This document shows, in pieces, positions 34,350 through 43,207 of a stretch of 64,000 nucleotides of DNA; position 1 is the stretch's first letter; each line of letters begins with the position of its first letter. The translations under genes and the position numbers were made by a program. Under the pieces are notes generated by a model that saw only the letters and a program-made list of their open reading frames with translations, was not told the origin of the DNA and did not search any database. The DNA is from Dehalococcoidia bacterium (GTDB lineage Bacteria; Chloroflexota; Dehalococcoidia; Bin125), in assembly GCA_022826965.1 (NCBI GenBank), contig JAJDTU010000009.1:1-64000 (forward strand). Direction: 5' to 3'.

Positions 34350-35228
34350 ATGGCGGACTATCAGAACATCCTCGTCGACGTTGACGGTCCCGTCGCCACC
34401 ATCACCCTCAACCGTCCGGAAAAGCTCAACGCCCTTTCCGAGGCCCTGCGCGACGATCTGGCCGCGGCGCTGCGCGAACTCAATCCCGGCGACTCGGTGC
34501 GCGTCATCCGACTCAAGGCAGCCGGTCGAGCCTTCTGCGCCGGCTACGACATCACGCCCAGCGACAACGACTTCGACTTCACTCCGAGCCCGCGAAGGGG
34601 CGATCAGGCCTGGGAACTGGGCGAGTCCAACGTCGCCATGAATCGCGAGCACCTGCGTGACTCCATGGAGCGCTGGCTCTGGATCTGGTCGTATCGCAAG
34701 CCGATTGTCGCGCAGGTCCACGGCTGGTGCCTGGCCGGCGGCAATGACCTGGTCGGCGCCTGCGACATTATCTTTGCCGCCGAGACCGCCCGCTTCGGTC
34801 ATCCCGCCGGTCGAGCGCTGGGCCAACCGCCAACCCTGGGCATGTGGCCGATGAAGATCGGCATGCTCAAGGCGAAGGAGCTCTTGTTCAGTGGCGACAC
34901 GATCGACGGCCCCGAGGCCGAACTTATCGGCATGATCAATCGTGTCTATCCCGAAGAACAGCTCGATGAGCAGACGATGGCCTACTGCCGGCGAATCGCG
35001 AACGTCCCGCTCGACGGCCTCACCGTGCACAAACACTCCGTCAATCGTTGGGCCGAGCTCATGGGCCTGACGATGTCGGTCTACGAAGGCGCGGAATTCA
35101 ACGCCATCTTCGCCGAGACGGCCGCCATCGAAGAGTTCGGCAAGATCTCAATGACCAAGGGCCTGAAAGCCGCCCTCGAATGGCGAGACGACCCCTTCGG
35201 CGACGGCCGCGGCGCGCTGCGGCGCTAG
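34350..35228 (+). CDS. Crotonase family protein, tandem copy A
   Basis: A 292-residue crotonase. It starts DYQNILVDVDGPVATITLNR, has the oxyanion segments RAFCAGYDITP and VHGWCLAGGNDLVGACDI, and the loop GRALGQPPTLGMWPMKIGMLK. It ends with a C-terminal helix and RDDPFGDGRGALRR. A long insertion of about 30 residues after the first oxyanion segment is shared with the next gene and is unusual for standard enoyl-CoA hydratases. Substrate unknown; the pair likely arose by recent duplication. Confidence 0.88.
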   Translation: MADYQNILVDVDGPVATITLNRPEKLNALSEALRDDLAAALRELNPGDSVRVIRLKAAGRAFCAGYDITPSDNDFDFTPSPRRGDQAWELGESNVAMNREHLRDSMERWLWIWSYRKPIVAQVHGWCLAGGNDLVGACDIIFAAETARFGHPAGRALGQPPTLGMWPMKIGMLKAKELLFSGDTIDGPEAELIGMINRVYPEEQLDEQTMAYCRRIANVPLDGLTVHKHSVNRWAELMGLTMSVYEGAEFNAIFAETAAIEEFGKISMTKGLKAALEWRDDPFGDGRGALRR

Positions 35229-35294
35229 ACCTGCAACACGCCCGCGACGGAGTCGCGAAGTACCATTCGATTGATTCCCAACTAGGAGGCTTCA

Positions 35295-36179
35295 ATGACC
35301 GAATACGAAAACGTCCTGGTCGACGTCGACGGACCAGTGGCAACGATCACCCTGAACCGTCCCGAAAAGCTCAACGCGATATCGGGCGGCCTGCGCGATG
35401 ACCTGGAGGTGGCGCTACGCGAACTGAATCCCGGCGATTCGGTCCGCGTCATCCGACTCAAGGGCGCCGGACGCGCGTTCTGCGCCGGCTACGACCTCAC
35501 GCCGGGCGGCGGCGCGATGAACTGGCGGCCGAATCAGCGCACCGGGGATCAGGCCTGGGAGCTGGGCGAGTCGCGGATTGCGCTCGACCGCGAGAACCTG
35601 CGCGTCTCCGTTGACCGCTGGCTCTGGATGTGGGGCTATCGCAAGCCGATCGTCGCCCAAGTCCACGGCTGGTGTCTCGCCGGCGGCGGCGAGATGATCG
35701 GCGCCTGCGACATCGTCTTCGCCTCGGAGACGGCGCGTTTCGGCCACCCCGCGGGACGCGCCATCGGCATCCCGCCCACGCTCGGCATGTGGCCGGCAAA
35801 GATCGGCATGCTCAAGACCAAGGAACTGCTCTTCAGCGGCGACACCGTTGATGGAGTCGAGGCTGAGCGGATCGGCATGATCAACCGCGCCTATCCCGAG
35901 GAGCTGCTGGACGAGGAGACGATGGCCTACTGCCAACGGATCGCCAACGTGCCGCTCGACGGCCTCACGGTCCACAAGCACTCGACCAACCGCTGGTTCG
36001 AACTGATGGGCCTGCGTGTCGCCGCCTCCGAGGGCGCCGATTTCGACGCAATCTGGCACGAAGCGCCGAGCATCGACGAATTCGTCAACATCGGTCGAGA
36101 GAAAGGCCTCAAGGTCGCCCTCGAGTGGCGCGACGATCCGTTCGGAGACGGCCGAGGCGCGCTCCGGCGTCGGACGTAG
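35295..36179 (+). CDS. Crotonase family protein, tandem copy B
   Basis: A 294-residue crotonase, very close to the preceding gene over its whole length. It begins EYENVLVDVDGPVATITLNR and has RAFCAGYDLTP, VHGWCLAGGGEMIGACDI and RAIGIPPTLGMWPAKIGMLK. The ribosome site AGGAGG precedes its ATG. It is 66 bases from copy A and followed six bases later by an alpha/beta hydrolase. The copies differ most in the insertion (residues 70-95) and the C-terminal helix, which suggests diverging substrates or partners. Confidence 0.9.
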   Translation: MTEYENVLVDVDGPVATITLNRPEKLNAISGGLRDDLEVALRELNPGDSVRVIRLKGAGRAFCAGYDLTPGGGAMNWRPNQRTGDQAWELGESRIALDRENLRVSVDRWLWMWGYRKPIVAQVHGWCLAGGGEMIGACDIVFASETARFGHPAGRAIGIPPTLGMWPAKIGMLKTKELLFSGDTVDGVEAERIGMINRAYPEELLDEETMAYCQRIANVPLDGLTVHKHSTNRWFELMGLRVAASEGADFDAIWHEAPSIDEFVNIGREKGLKVALEWRDDPFGDGRGALRRRT

Positions 36180-36185
36180 TCGCCG

Positions 36186-37067
36186 ATGCGACCCCTTCCA
36201 ACCGCGTCGACGGCACAGGTCCGCGGCTACGCGCTCCGTGTCTGGGAGTGGCCGTCGTCTGCGGAACCGGTCCGCACGGCTGTACTGATTCACGCGACCG
36301 GCTTCCACTCCCGGACCTGGGACGCGGTCGCCCGCCAACTGCCCGAGGACTGGCGCGTCTTCGCGCTCGACATGCGCGGCCACGGAGCCTCGCAGGCGCC
36401 TCCGAACAAGGCGGAAGCGGATTGGCGTGAAATGGCCGCCGACTTGAACGAGTGGCTTGCTCAACGTGATCTAACCGAAGTGGTTGCCGCCGGACATTCG
36501 ATGGGCGGATGCGTTTGCACGATCGCTGCCGCCACCGGCGAGCGGATCGAATCGCTGGCGCTGATCGACCCGGTGTTGGTCAACCCGCGCGGGCCGATGC
36601 CACCAACACCTCCGGACAGCCTTTCTGTCGCTGCGCGCAAGCGCCGTCGGATCTGGAACAGTCCCCAGGAGATGTCGGAGTCGCTGCTCGGTCGCGGCGC
36701 CTTCACCCACTGGCCGAGGGACGCGGTCGAGAGTTATGTCCGCTACGGGCTCAACCCGACTGACCGCCTCGGCGAGTGGGAACTGGCCTGCGACCCGGAG
36801 GTCGAGGCCTGGTGCTTCGAGTACGCACCAACGGTCGATCCATGGCCGGACATGGCGCAGGTCACGCAACCGACGCTCATCCTCCGGGCTGGAGAGACGC
36901 AGGGACATGGTTCGCCGACCGGTCAGAGCGCCGTGGAGGTCTTTCCCAACGCGTTCGAGACGATCGTCGAGGACTCCGACCACTTCATCCCCATGCGCCG
37001 CCCCGACGCCGTGGCCGAAACAATCACGACCGTGGCGAGGGATTGCTCAGCAGATAGCCAGGACTGA
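36186..37067 (+). CDS. Alpha/beta hydrolase
   Basis: A 293-residue alpha/beta-fold hydrolase. HATGFHSRTWDAVARQL gives the oxyanion-hole region, DMRGHGASQAP the usual second motif, GHSMGGCVCTIAA the nucleophile elbow, and DSDHFIPMRRP the catalytic His. It follows the crotonase pair closely, so it may release CoA esters or lactones from the same pathway. Its last 44 bases overlap the end of the convergent radical SAM gene. Confidence 0.88.
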   Translation: MRPLPTASTAQVRGYALRVWEWPSSAEPVRTAVLIHATGFHSRTWDAVARQLPEDWRVFALDMRGHGASQAPPNKAEADWREMAADLNEWLAQRDLTEVVAAGHSMGGCVCTIAAATGERIESLALIDPVLVNPRGPMPPTPPDSLSVAARKRRRIWNSPQEMSESLLGRGAFTHWPRDAVESYVRYGLNPTDRLGEWELACDPEVEAWCFEYAPTVDPWPDMAQVTQPTLILRAGETQGHGSPTGQSAVEVFPNAFETIVEDSDHFIPMRRPDAVAETITTVARDCSADSQD

Positions 37068-37848
37068 AGCCAGCCTCCCCCTCGCGGATGTCGGGTGCGA
37101 GCCGGCTGACCAGTACATCTCGCGCCCGCTCGTACCGTTCGGCATCCCAACTGAATCGGTCGGCCAGACAGATTGCCTCCTTGCCTGTGCCCGCGCGGAA
37201 GTGTCCGGTTGTTCCGACGAACTGATCGACGACGAATCGATGAGCGCCGGTCGCGGCGACCTGCTCGGCGAACCGACGAGGCTCGTCGACCGGCAGCAGC
37301 GGCGTCATCGTGATTGCGGCCGGGATGCCTGCCTCGGCGACTTCGGCCGCCGCGTCAAGTCGAGCGCGAATCGGCGGGTTTCGCGGCTCGAATGCCCGTC
37401 GCACCTCCTCCGAGTCCGTCGTGATGCTGACGTTGACGCAAACCTTCTCGAACTGTCGGAGTAGGTCGATATCCCGCGTCACCAGCGGACTCCGAGTCTG
37501 GACAACGAGACAAGCGCCTCTCGCGGCCAGGATCGGCAGGAGCGATCTGGTCAGTTCCAGACGCTGCTCTATCGGCTGGTACGCGTCGGTGGCGCTGCTC
37601 ATGTAGATCGTCTTGCCCTCAAGCGAGCGGCGCATCCTCGACAGCTTCAGAACGGCATTCCGCTTGACCCGGACCCAGTCGCCCCAGGAGGCCTGCTTGT
37701 CGAACGGGGCGAAGAACGCCGCGTAGCAGTAGGAGCAACCAAAGGCGCAACCGACGTACGGGTTCAGCGAGTAGTCGTACTCGCCGAGATAGCCGGCGCC
37801 GGGAGTGAGGATCTGGGAGGCATCGTAGGCCTCGACGGTGAGGGACAC
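37024..37848 (-). CDS. Radical SAM protein, SPL/Rv2578c-like
   Basis: A 274-residue radical SAM protein related to the spore photoproduct lyase-like group. The cluster motif is CAFGCSYCYA (CX3CX2C with the Tyr typical of this group) at residues 33-42, preceded by LNPYVG. It has IYMSSATDAYQPIEQRLELT and ACLVVQTRSPLVTRDIDLL. No function is settled for this subgroup, although a DNA-repair-like role is often assumed by name only. It starts with GTG, six bases after the end of a CaiB-type gene. Confidence 0.85.
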   Translation of the reverse strand: MSLTVEAYDASQILTPGAGYLGEYDYSLNPYVGCAFGCSYCYAAFFAPFDKQASWGDWVRVKRNAVLKLSRMRRSLEGKTIYMSSATDAYQPIEQRLELTRSLLPILAARGACLVVQTRSPLVTRDIDLLRQFEKVCVNVSITTDSEEVRRAFEPRNPPIRARLDAAAEVAEAGIPAAITMTPLLPVDEPRRFAEQVAATGAHRFVVDQFVGTTGHFRAGTGKEAICLADRFSWDAERYERARDVLVSRLAPDIREGEAGFSPGYLLSNPSPRS

Positions 37849-37854
37849 GGCTCG

Positions 37855-39051
37855 CTAGTCAAACGCCCCCGACACCAGATGTTCCACGTACTCATCGTCC
37901 GACATGCCGACGATGTCCTTGTAGACGTACTCGTTGTCCTCGCCGAGCAATGGCGCAGCCTTCGTCAGTTCTGCGGGCGTCTCCGAGAGCCGGAAAGAGG
38001 GGCCGTCGTACGCGCGATGACCCATCGTCGGATGATCGAGCATCCAGTAGTGTTCCCGATGCTCGAGCTGCGGGTCGTTGCGCAGATCTTCCGGCGTTTG
38101 CACGACACCCGCTGCAACTCCGGCCTCTTGCAAAAGCTGCATCAACTCCTCGGCCTGCAGACTCCGAGTCCATTCGGCAATCGCGGTGTCCAGCGCGTCC
38201 GCTTCCAGCGACGTCCACGACGATTCCCCCGCGACGTCGGCCAACGCGGCCAGCTCGGCGTCGTTGGTGACGGTAATCGCAATCCAGCGGTCATCGTCAT
38301 CGCCGCGAGCGGCGCAGCGATAGGTGCCATAGGGGCGAAAGTCCGGGTGTCCCGCCCCGAGCGCATGTTGCTCACGGCCGTTGACCGTGTAGTCCAGCAC
38401 CATCGTCTCGGTTGCGTGGATCGCGGCTTCCATCTGGCCAAAGTCGATGTTCTGTCCTTCGCCCGTGCGCTGACGATGATCGAGCGCGGCGAGCAGCGCG
38501 GAAGCGGCGAAATGCGGCACGAGGAAGTCGGTGTACGCGACGCCGGTGCCGATCGGCTCCTCGCCCGGATACGCGGTCAGGTGCGAAATCCCCGCCGCCG
38601 CCTGCAGCACGTGGCCGTAGCCCTGCCACATCGACCACGGACCCGTCAGTCCGTACATCGGCATCGAGATCATGATCAGGTCGGCTCGAACTTCACACAG
38701 ATCCTCATACGTCATGCCCCAGCCGCGCATCGCCTTGGGCGTGAACGACTCGGTCACGATGTCGCAGTGTTCAACGATGCGCTTGGCAATCTTGACGCCG
38801 TCCGGATGCTGCAGGTTGAGCGAGACGCACTTCTTCGATGAGTTGAAATCGGCGTAGTAGCCGCTGTTGTCGAGACCGGGTTCGTCGTTGGCAAATGGCG
38901 GCGCGCGGCGCAACGGCTCCGGACGCACCGAGGATTCGATCCGAATAACCTCCGCCCCGTGGTCGGCGAGGTACTTGGAAACCAGCGGTCCGACGCCGAC
39001 CCAGGCGAAATCGGCGATGCGAATGCCTTCGAAGACCTTGCTGATCGCCAT
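37855..39051 (-). CDS. CaiB/BaiF family (class III) CoA-transferase
   Basis: A 398-residue class III CoA-transferase. It opens FEGIRIADFAWVGVGPLVSKY, then GAEVIRIESS, which places the CoA-adenine site. The catalytic Asp lies in GTGVAYTDFLVPHFAA, and the fold ends with a small C-terminal domain containing YDGPSFRLSETP. These enzymes move CoA between carboxylic acids. Next to a second CaiB gene (10 bases upstream on the same strand), it may form a heteromer or act on a different acid. Confidence 0.92.
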   Translation of the reverse strand: MAISKVFEGIRIADFAWVGVGPLVSKYLADHGAEVIRIESSVRPEPLRRAPPFANDEPGLDNSGYYADFNSSKKCVSLNLQHPDGVKIAKRIVEHCDIVTESFTPKAMRGWGMTYEDLCEVRADLIMISMPMYGLTGPWSMWQGYGHVLQAAAGISHLTAYPGEEPIGTGVAYTDFLVPHFAASALLAALDHRQRTGEGQNIDFGQMEAAIHATETMVLDYTVNGREQHALGAGHPDFRPYGTYRCAARGDDDDRWIAITVTNDAELAALADVAGESSWTSLEADALDTAIAEWTRSLQAEELMQLLQEAGVAAGVVQTPEDLRNDPQLEHREHYWMLDHPTMGHRAYDGPSFRLSETPAELTKAAPLLGEDNEYVYKDIVGMSDDEYVEHLVSGAFD

Positions 39052-39060
39052 CGGTCGCTC

Positions 39061-40323
39061 CTAGATCACCCCGTCGGCGGACATCTGCAGGATCTCCTCG
39101 TCAGAGATGCCGAGCAGGTTGCCGTACACGTAGAAGTTGTGCTCGCCGATCCGCGGGGCTCGGTGACGAATCGAGATCGGCGTCTTGCTCAGCTTGGCCC
39201 ACGGGCCCGGATACGTCACGTGGCCTTCCTCGTATTCGACCTCGGTCCAGTAATCCCGCGCAGCAAGGTGCTCGTTCTCGAGCAAGTCCCTCGGCGTGTT
39301 GACAACGCCCCAGCCATTGCGGATTTGCTGCGCCTCCGCCACGAGCTGGGCACGCGTGAACTGCTTGCAGAAGGCCACGAGGATGTCGTTGAGGTGATCC
39401 CCGTCCTCGCCGGTGGGCGGAATCAGAAGACCCTGCGTCGCGTCAAGCTTGGCCAGCCACTCGTCCGAGGTGAGGTCTTCGGCCATGCCGTGATGGTCGA
39501 GCCATTCGATCGTCTGGCGCGCCGTCAGTCCGAATAGTCCGCCGTACGACAGCGCGGCCACGTAGCCGTCCGCTGCCTCGTAGACGTACTGCCCCGACTT
39601 GTAGCCGCCAATCTCGCGGCCGTTGCCGGGACGCCCGTTGTTGATCCCGCGGATGTCCCAGGTCGGCGTGGCGTTGTCGTGCGTGAACGTGACGGCTTCC
39701 TGCATTGACTGGTCAACGTGCTGACCCTGACCGGACTTCGTCCGCTGGTAGTGCGCAATCAACGTGCCCACAACCGCCTGGGCCGATGCCTGGGTGAAGC
39801 CCTGCGATGCCGTCGGCCGAATCGGTGGCCGTCCCGGAGCGCCGCACATTGAGGACAGCCCACCCATCGCCGTGCCGACGAGATCCGTGGCCTTCCAGTT
39901 CGCGTACGGTCCTTCGCGGCCGAAGGGCGTGATCGACGTATGGACCAGCCTCGGATGCGATGCGCCGATGCGCTCGACACCCAGCCCCAATGCCGATGCT
40001 GCGTGCGGCGGACAGGTCTCGACCAGGAAGTCGGCCGTCGCCAACAGGCGCGTGAACAGCTCTTGCCCGCGAATCGATGTGAGATCAAGAGTGGCGCTCA
40101 GCTTGTTGGCGTTGAACGTCCACCAGTGGAGCGAATACTCCGGATCGACGACATCCGCGCGGAACGGACCGATAAACCGCGACTCATCCCCGCCCGGCGG
40201 CTCGACCTTGATTACCTCGGCGCCGAGGTCGCCGAGCATACGACCGGCGAGCTGTCCCAGCTCGTTGGTCAAGTCGATCACGCGAAACGGAGCCAGCGGT
40301 CCGGCGGCGGTCTGAGTCGTCAT
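39061..40323 (-). CDS. CaiB/BaiF family (class III) CoA-transferase
   Basis: A 420-residue class III CoA-transferase. It has APFRVIDLTNELGQLAGRML, GAEVIKVEPPGGDESRF, and LVETCPPHAASALGLG. The region that carries the catalytic Asp in relatives is less standard here (IRPTASQGFTQASAQAVVG), so this may be an inactive partner of the downstream CaiB protein in a mixed dimer. The region upstream holds direct GGTCAGAT repeats. Confidence 0.9.
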   Translation of the reverse strand: MTTQTAAGPLAPFRVIDLTNELGQLAGRMLGDLGAEVIKVEPPGGDESRFIGPFRADVVDPEYSLHWWTFNANKLSATLDLTSIRGQELFTRLLATADFLVETCPPHAASALGLGVERIGASHPRLVHTSITPFGREGPYANWKATDLVGTAMGGLSSMCGAPGRPPIRPTASQGFTQASAQAVVGTLIAHYQRTKSGQGQHVDQSMQEAVTFTHDNATPTWDIRGINNGRPGNGREIGGYKSGQYVYEAADGYVAALSYGGLFGLTARQTIEWLDHHGMAEDLTSDEWLAKLDATQGLLIPPTGEDGDHLNDILVAFCKQFTRAQLVAEAQQIRNGWGVVNTPRDLLENEHLAARDYWTEVEYEEGHVTYPGPWAKLSKTPISIRHRAPRIGEHNFYVYGNLLGISDEEILQMSADGVI

Positions 40324-40421
40324 GGGGAGGATGATACCTGCCGATCGCGGAGAATTTTCGACGGAAATCCAGTGTTTTGCGTGCGGTTGCTGCTGTGCAC
40401 TGGGAATCCATGCTCGCCGAT

Positions 40422-40469
40422 GTCAGATTTGGTCAGATCCGGTCAGATTGTGTCGAGCTGAGGTCAGAT
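40422..40469. repeat. Four GTCAGAT direct repeats upstream of a CaiB gene
   Basis: GTCAGAT occurs at 40422, 40432, 40442 and 40463; the last three carry an extra G at the front. The first three are spaced exactly 10 bases, about one helical turn, and the fourth is 21 bases on. They sit about 100-145 bases upstream of the leftward CaiB start at 40323. Their spacing suits a protein-binding site, but this is an inference. Confidence 0.5.
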
Positions 40470-40653
40470 ATTGGTGCGTGGCGTCGGACCAGGGCAGGTG
40501 ATGTCGCGGCATGTTGGGTGAGTCGGAGGGGTTCATGATTCGCTCCCGGATTAGTGGTCGGTGTTGGACGTAGCTGATTACATTCGGACTGGTGTTCTGG
40601 TGAGCGCCGGTGGTGTGTCGGGCGTGGCATTGGCCGGAGGGCCCGAACCCCAA

Positions 40654-40675
40654 CCCTCTCCCCTCGGGGAGAGGG
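40654..40675. repeat. Perfect 10-bp palindrome 3' of hflX
   Basis: CCCTCTCCCC pairs with GGGGAGAGGG around a two-base loop. It lies about 30 bases beyond the hflX stop on that gene's strand, so it could stop or stabilise the transcript, though no T-run follows. Its sequence belongs with the other CT/GA-rich hairpins scattered between 54 and 59 kb. Confidence 0.5.
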
Positions 40676-40706
40676 AGGCGGAGGCGGGAGGGTGCGCTGC
40701 TCGAGA

Positions 40707-41927
40707 TCAGCTTGCGGCGGCGGCGTGATCGCTCCGGCGGTGGATGATATGGACGCCCTCCAACGCGGGAATGATCCGCTCGATCGCCGCTCGCAGTTCG
40801 TCGAGATTGAGCTTCTCCTGCGCGGACACGGCGATCGGTCGTCCGTCGAGCTGTTCGCCGACTGCATCCAGGACGTCTCCCAGCGGCTCTTCGAGTACGT
40901 CGATCTTGTTGACCGCGGTCAGGGTCGGGCGTTGGTCCACGCCAAGGTCCCGCAGCGTTCGCTCGACGCTTTCAACCTGTTCGAGCACGTCGGGCGCCGT
41001 GCCGTCGACAACATGAAGAAGCAGGTCGGCCTCTTCCAGCTCCTCTAGCGTCGCGCGAAACGCGGCCACGAGCTGCGTCGGCAGCTTCTGGATGAAGCCG
41101 ACCGTGTCGGATAGCAGCACGGTGTGCTGTTCCGAGAGGCGACAGCGGCGGGTGGTGGGATCGAGCGTCTCGAAGAGCCGGTCGCGCGCCCGCACATTAG
41201 CGTTCGTCAGCGCGTTCATCAGCGTCGACTTGCCTGCGTTCGTGTACCCGACCAGCGCGACCAGTGGAATGCCCGCCCGGTCGCGCTTGTTCCGGTGTTG
41301 CTGACGGTGCGTGCGGACGCGCTCGAGGTCTTTCTTCAACCGCTTGATCTGATTGCGAATCAGTCGACGATCGGTCTCAAGCTGCGTCTCCCCAGGACCG
41401 CGAGATCCAATCGCGCCCTCCATCCGTTCGAGGTGCTCCCACTGCCCCGTCAAGCGAGGCAGCAGATACTCATGCTGGGCCAGCGCCACCTGGACCACAC
41501 CCTCGCGAGTGCGCGCGCGCTGCGCGAAGATGTCCAGGATCAGCGCCGTGCGATCAATCACCTTGATCCCGAGCCGCTGCTCAAGCGTCCGCTGCTGAGC
41601 AGGCGTCAGTTCATCGTCCAAGATGGCCACTGTCGCCCGAAGCTCGTCGCGCATCTCGACAATCTGCTCCAGCTTGCCCTTACCCACGTACGAGTTCGGA
41701 TCCGGATGTCGAAGCCGCTGCTTCACCCGAGCCAGCGGCATTGCGCCAGCCGTCACGGCGAGCTGCGACAGCTCCTCAAGCGAAGCGTCAATGTTCCAGT
41801 GAGCAGAGCGTCGGGAGTCGACGCCAATCAGGATGGCGCGCTCTCGAGGCGGGTGAGTGGGATGTTGTCGGCGGCGTCCGCCGCGAGGTCGTTTGTTGCG
41901 AATACGTGAGATGACAGTCTCCGTCAC
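40707..41927 (-). CDS. hflX: GTPase HflX
   Basis: A 406-residue ribosome-associated GTPase that splits or rescues stalled 70S ribosomes. The N-terminal HflX domain contains PDPNSYVGKGKLEQIVEM and RALILDIFAQRART-like text (RTALILDIFAQRARTREG). The signature GSRGPGETQLETDRRLI follows, then a coiled-coil linker. The G domain has GYTNAGKSTLMNAL (G1), DTVGFIQKLP (G3) and NKIDVLE (G4). Length and order are standard. It starts with GTG. Confidence 0.95.
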   Translation of the reverse strand: MTETVISRIRNKRPRGGRRRQHPTHPPRERAILIGVDSRRSAHWNIDASLEELSQLAVTAGAMPLARVKQRLRHPDPNSYVGKGKLEQIVEMRDELRATVAILDDELTPAQQRTLEQRLGIKVIDRTALILDIFAQRARTREGVVQVALAQHEYLLPRLTGQWEHLERMEGAIGSRGPGETQLETDRRLIRNQIKRLKKDLERVRTHRQQHRNKRDRAGIPLVALVGYTNAGKSTLMNALTNANVRARDRLFETLDPTTRRCRLSEQHTVLLSDTVGFIQKLPTQLVAAFRATLEELEEADLLLHVVDGTAPDVLEQVESVERTLRDLGVDQRPTLTAVNKIDVLEEPLGDVLDAVGEQLDGRPIAVSAQEKLNLDELRAAIERIIPALEGVHIIHRRSDHAAAAS

Positions 41928-42037
41928 TACGTCAGACGGCTGCCGCCGCCCGACGAGGTGCAGTCTAGTGAGAGCAAAAGACGGAGCCTAGAAGCGCATG
42001 TCGGCGCGGACCTCCCCTTGAAGTGATGAGCTCAAGC

Positions 42038-43207
42038 CTACTGCGAAGTGAACGCTGCGATCCGTTCGACGCCCTCGTCAACTTCGTCATCGGGCAACGT
42101 CAGACTCAGACGGATGTAGCCCTCGCCCGCCGGACCGTAGCCGTTCCCGGGAGTCACCACTACGCCCTGCTCCTCGATCAGCCGAGCCGCGAAGTCCGCC
42201 GACGTGTCCCCCTCAGGAATCCTGGCCCAGATATAGAGCGAGGCCTTCGGATTCGTCACCTCAAGACCAATCGAGCGCAACGCGTTGACCACCTTGTCTC
42301 GCCGTCGCTGAATGATCGCGTTGTTCGCCTCGATCACCGACTGGTCGCCGTCCAGAGCGGCAATCGCCATCTGCTGGATCGCCTGGGGAATGCCCGAGTC
42401 GATGTTCGACTTCACGCGCAGCAGCGGATCGACCAGATCGGCGTGACCGCAGGCCCAGCCCAGACGCCAGCCGGTCATATTGAAGGTCTTGGAAAGCGAG
42501 AAGTACTCCATCCCCGCAGCTTTGCCAGACGGCGCCTGCAGATACGCGGGCGCCTCGTAGCCGTCAAACGTGACGTCGCAGTACGCGTTGTCATGCAGCA
42601 CGGCGATCTCGTTGTCAAGACCAAACTGCGCGGCCCGCTCGAAGAAGTCGATGTCGGCCAGCGCGCCCGTCGGATTGTTCGGATAGTTGATCCACAACAC
42701 CCGAGCCCGCTCGCGCACGTCGGCGGGAATCGCATCGAGATCGGGCAGAAATCCGTTCTCCTCAGTCAGCGGCGTGTAGTGAGAGGTACCGCCCGCGAAC
42801 ATCGTGCCGATCGCGTACACCGGATAGGCCGGATCGGGCACGAGCGCAACATCGCCCGGATCGATAAAGCAAAGCGCCGAGTTGGCGATCCCCTCTTTCG
42901 CGCCGATCAGCGGCACGATCTCCGTAGCCGGATCAAGCGAGACCTCGAATCGCTGAGCCATCCAGCGAGCAATACACTCCCGCAACTCCGGCAAACCTTC
43001 GGTCTCCGGATACCGATGATTCGCCGGTACGTCAGCATGCTCGTGCAGAGCGTCGAGGATGTGCGGGTGCGTCGGCAGATCCGGATCGCCAATCCCGAAC
43101 GAGATCACGCGCACGCCCTTCTCACGCTGCGCGGCGATCTTGCGGGAAATCTCGACAAAGAGATATGGGGGAAGGTCCTGGACTCGCTGCGCGGTTCGCA
43201 TCGCCAT
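42038..43207 (-). CDS. dapL: LL-diaminopimelate aminotransferase
   Basis: A 389-residue class I/II PLP aminotransferase. It has VISFGIGDPDLPTHPHI, YPETEGLPELRECIA, LWINYPNNPTGA, the Asn-Tyr near VLHDNAYCDVTF, and the Schiff-base Lys in SLSKTFNMTGWRLGW. This set fits the DapL2-type subgroup, which converts tetrahydrodipicolinate straight to LL-diaminopimelate. The presence of dapF three genes upstream on the same strand supports that role. The next gene's stop lies immediately before its start, so they are tightly coupled. Confidence 0.88.
   Translation of the reverse strand: MAMRTAQRVQDLPPYLFVEISRKIAAQREKGVRVISFGIGDPDLPTHPHILDALHEHADVPANHRYPETEGLPELRECIARWMAQRFEVSLDPATEIVPLIGAKEGIANSALCFIDPGDVALVPDPAYPVYAIGTMFAGGTSHYTPLTEENGFLPDLDAIPADVRERARVLWINYPNNPTGALADIDFFERAAQFGLDNEIAVLHDNAYCDVTFDGYEAPAYLQAPSGKAAGMEYFSLSKTFNMTGWRLGWACGHADLVDPLLRVKSNIDSGIPQAIQQMAIAALDGDQSVIEANNAIIQRRRDKVVNALRSIGLEVTNPKASLYIWARIPEGDTSADFAARLIEEQGVVVTPGNGYGPAGEGYIRLSLTLPDDEVDEGVERIAAFTSQ

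Larger units (their letters stand above)
40324..40706. other. Intergenic region between hflX and a CaiB gene
   Basis: About 380 bases with no credible gene. It contains the GTCAGAT repeats near 40422-40469 and a strong palindrome near 40654. The middle part (40480-40620) is lower in GC than its surroundings. The leftward CaiB promoter should lie here, but I cannot fix its boxes. Confidence 0.5.
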
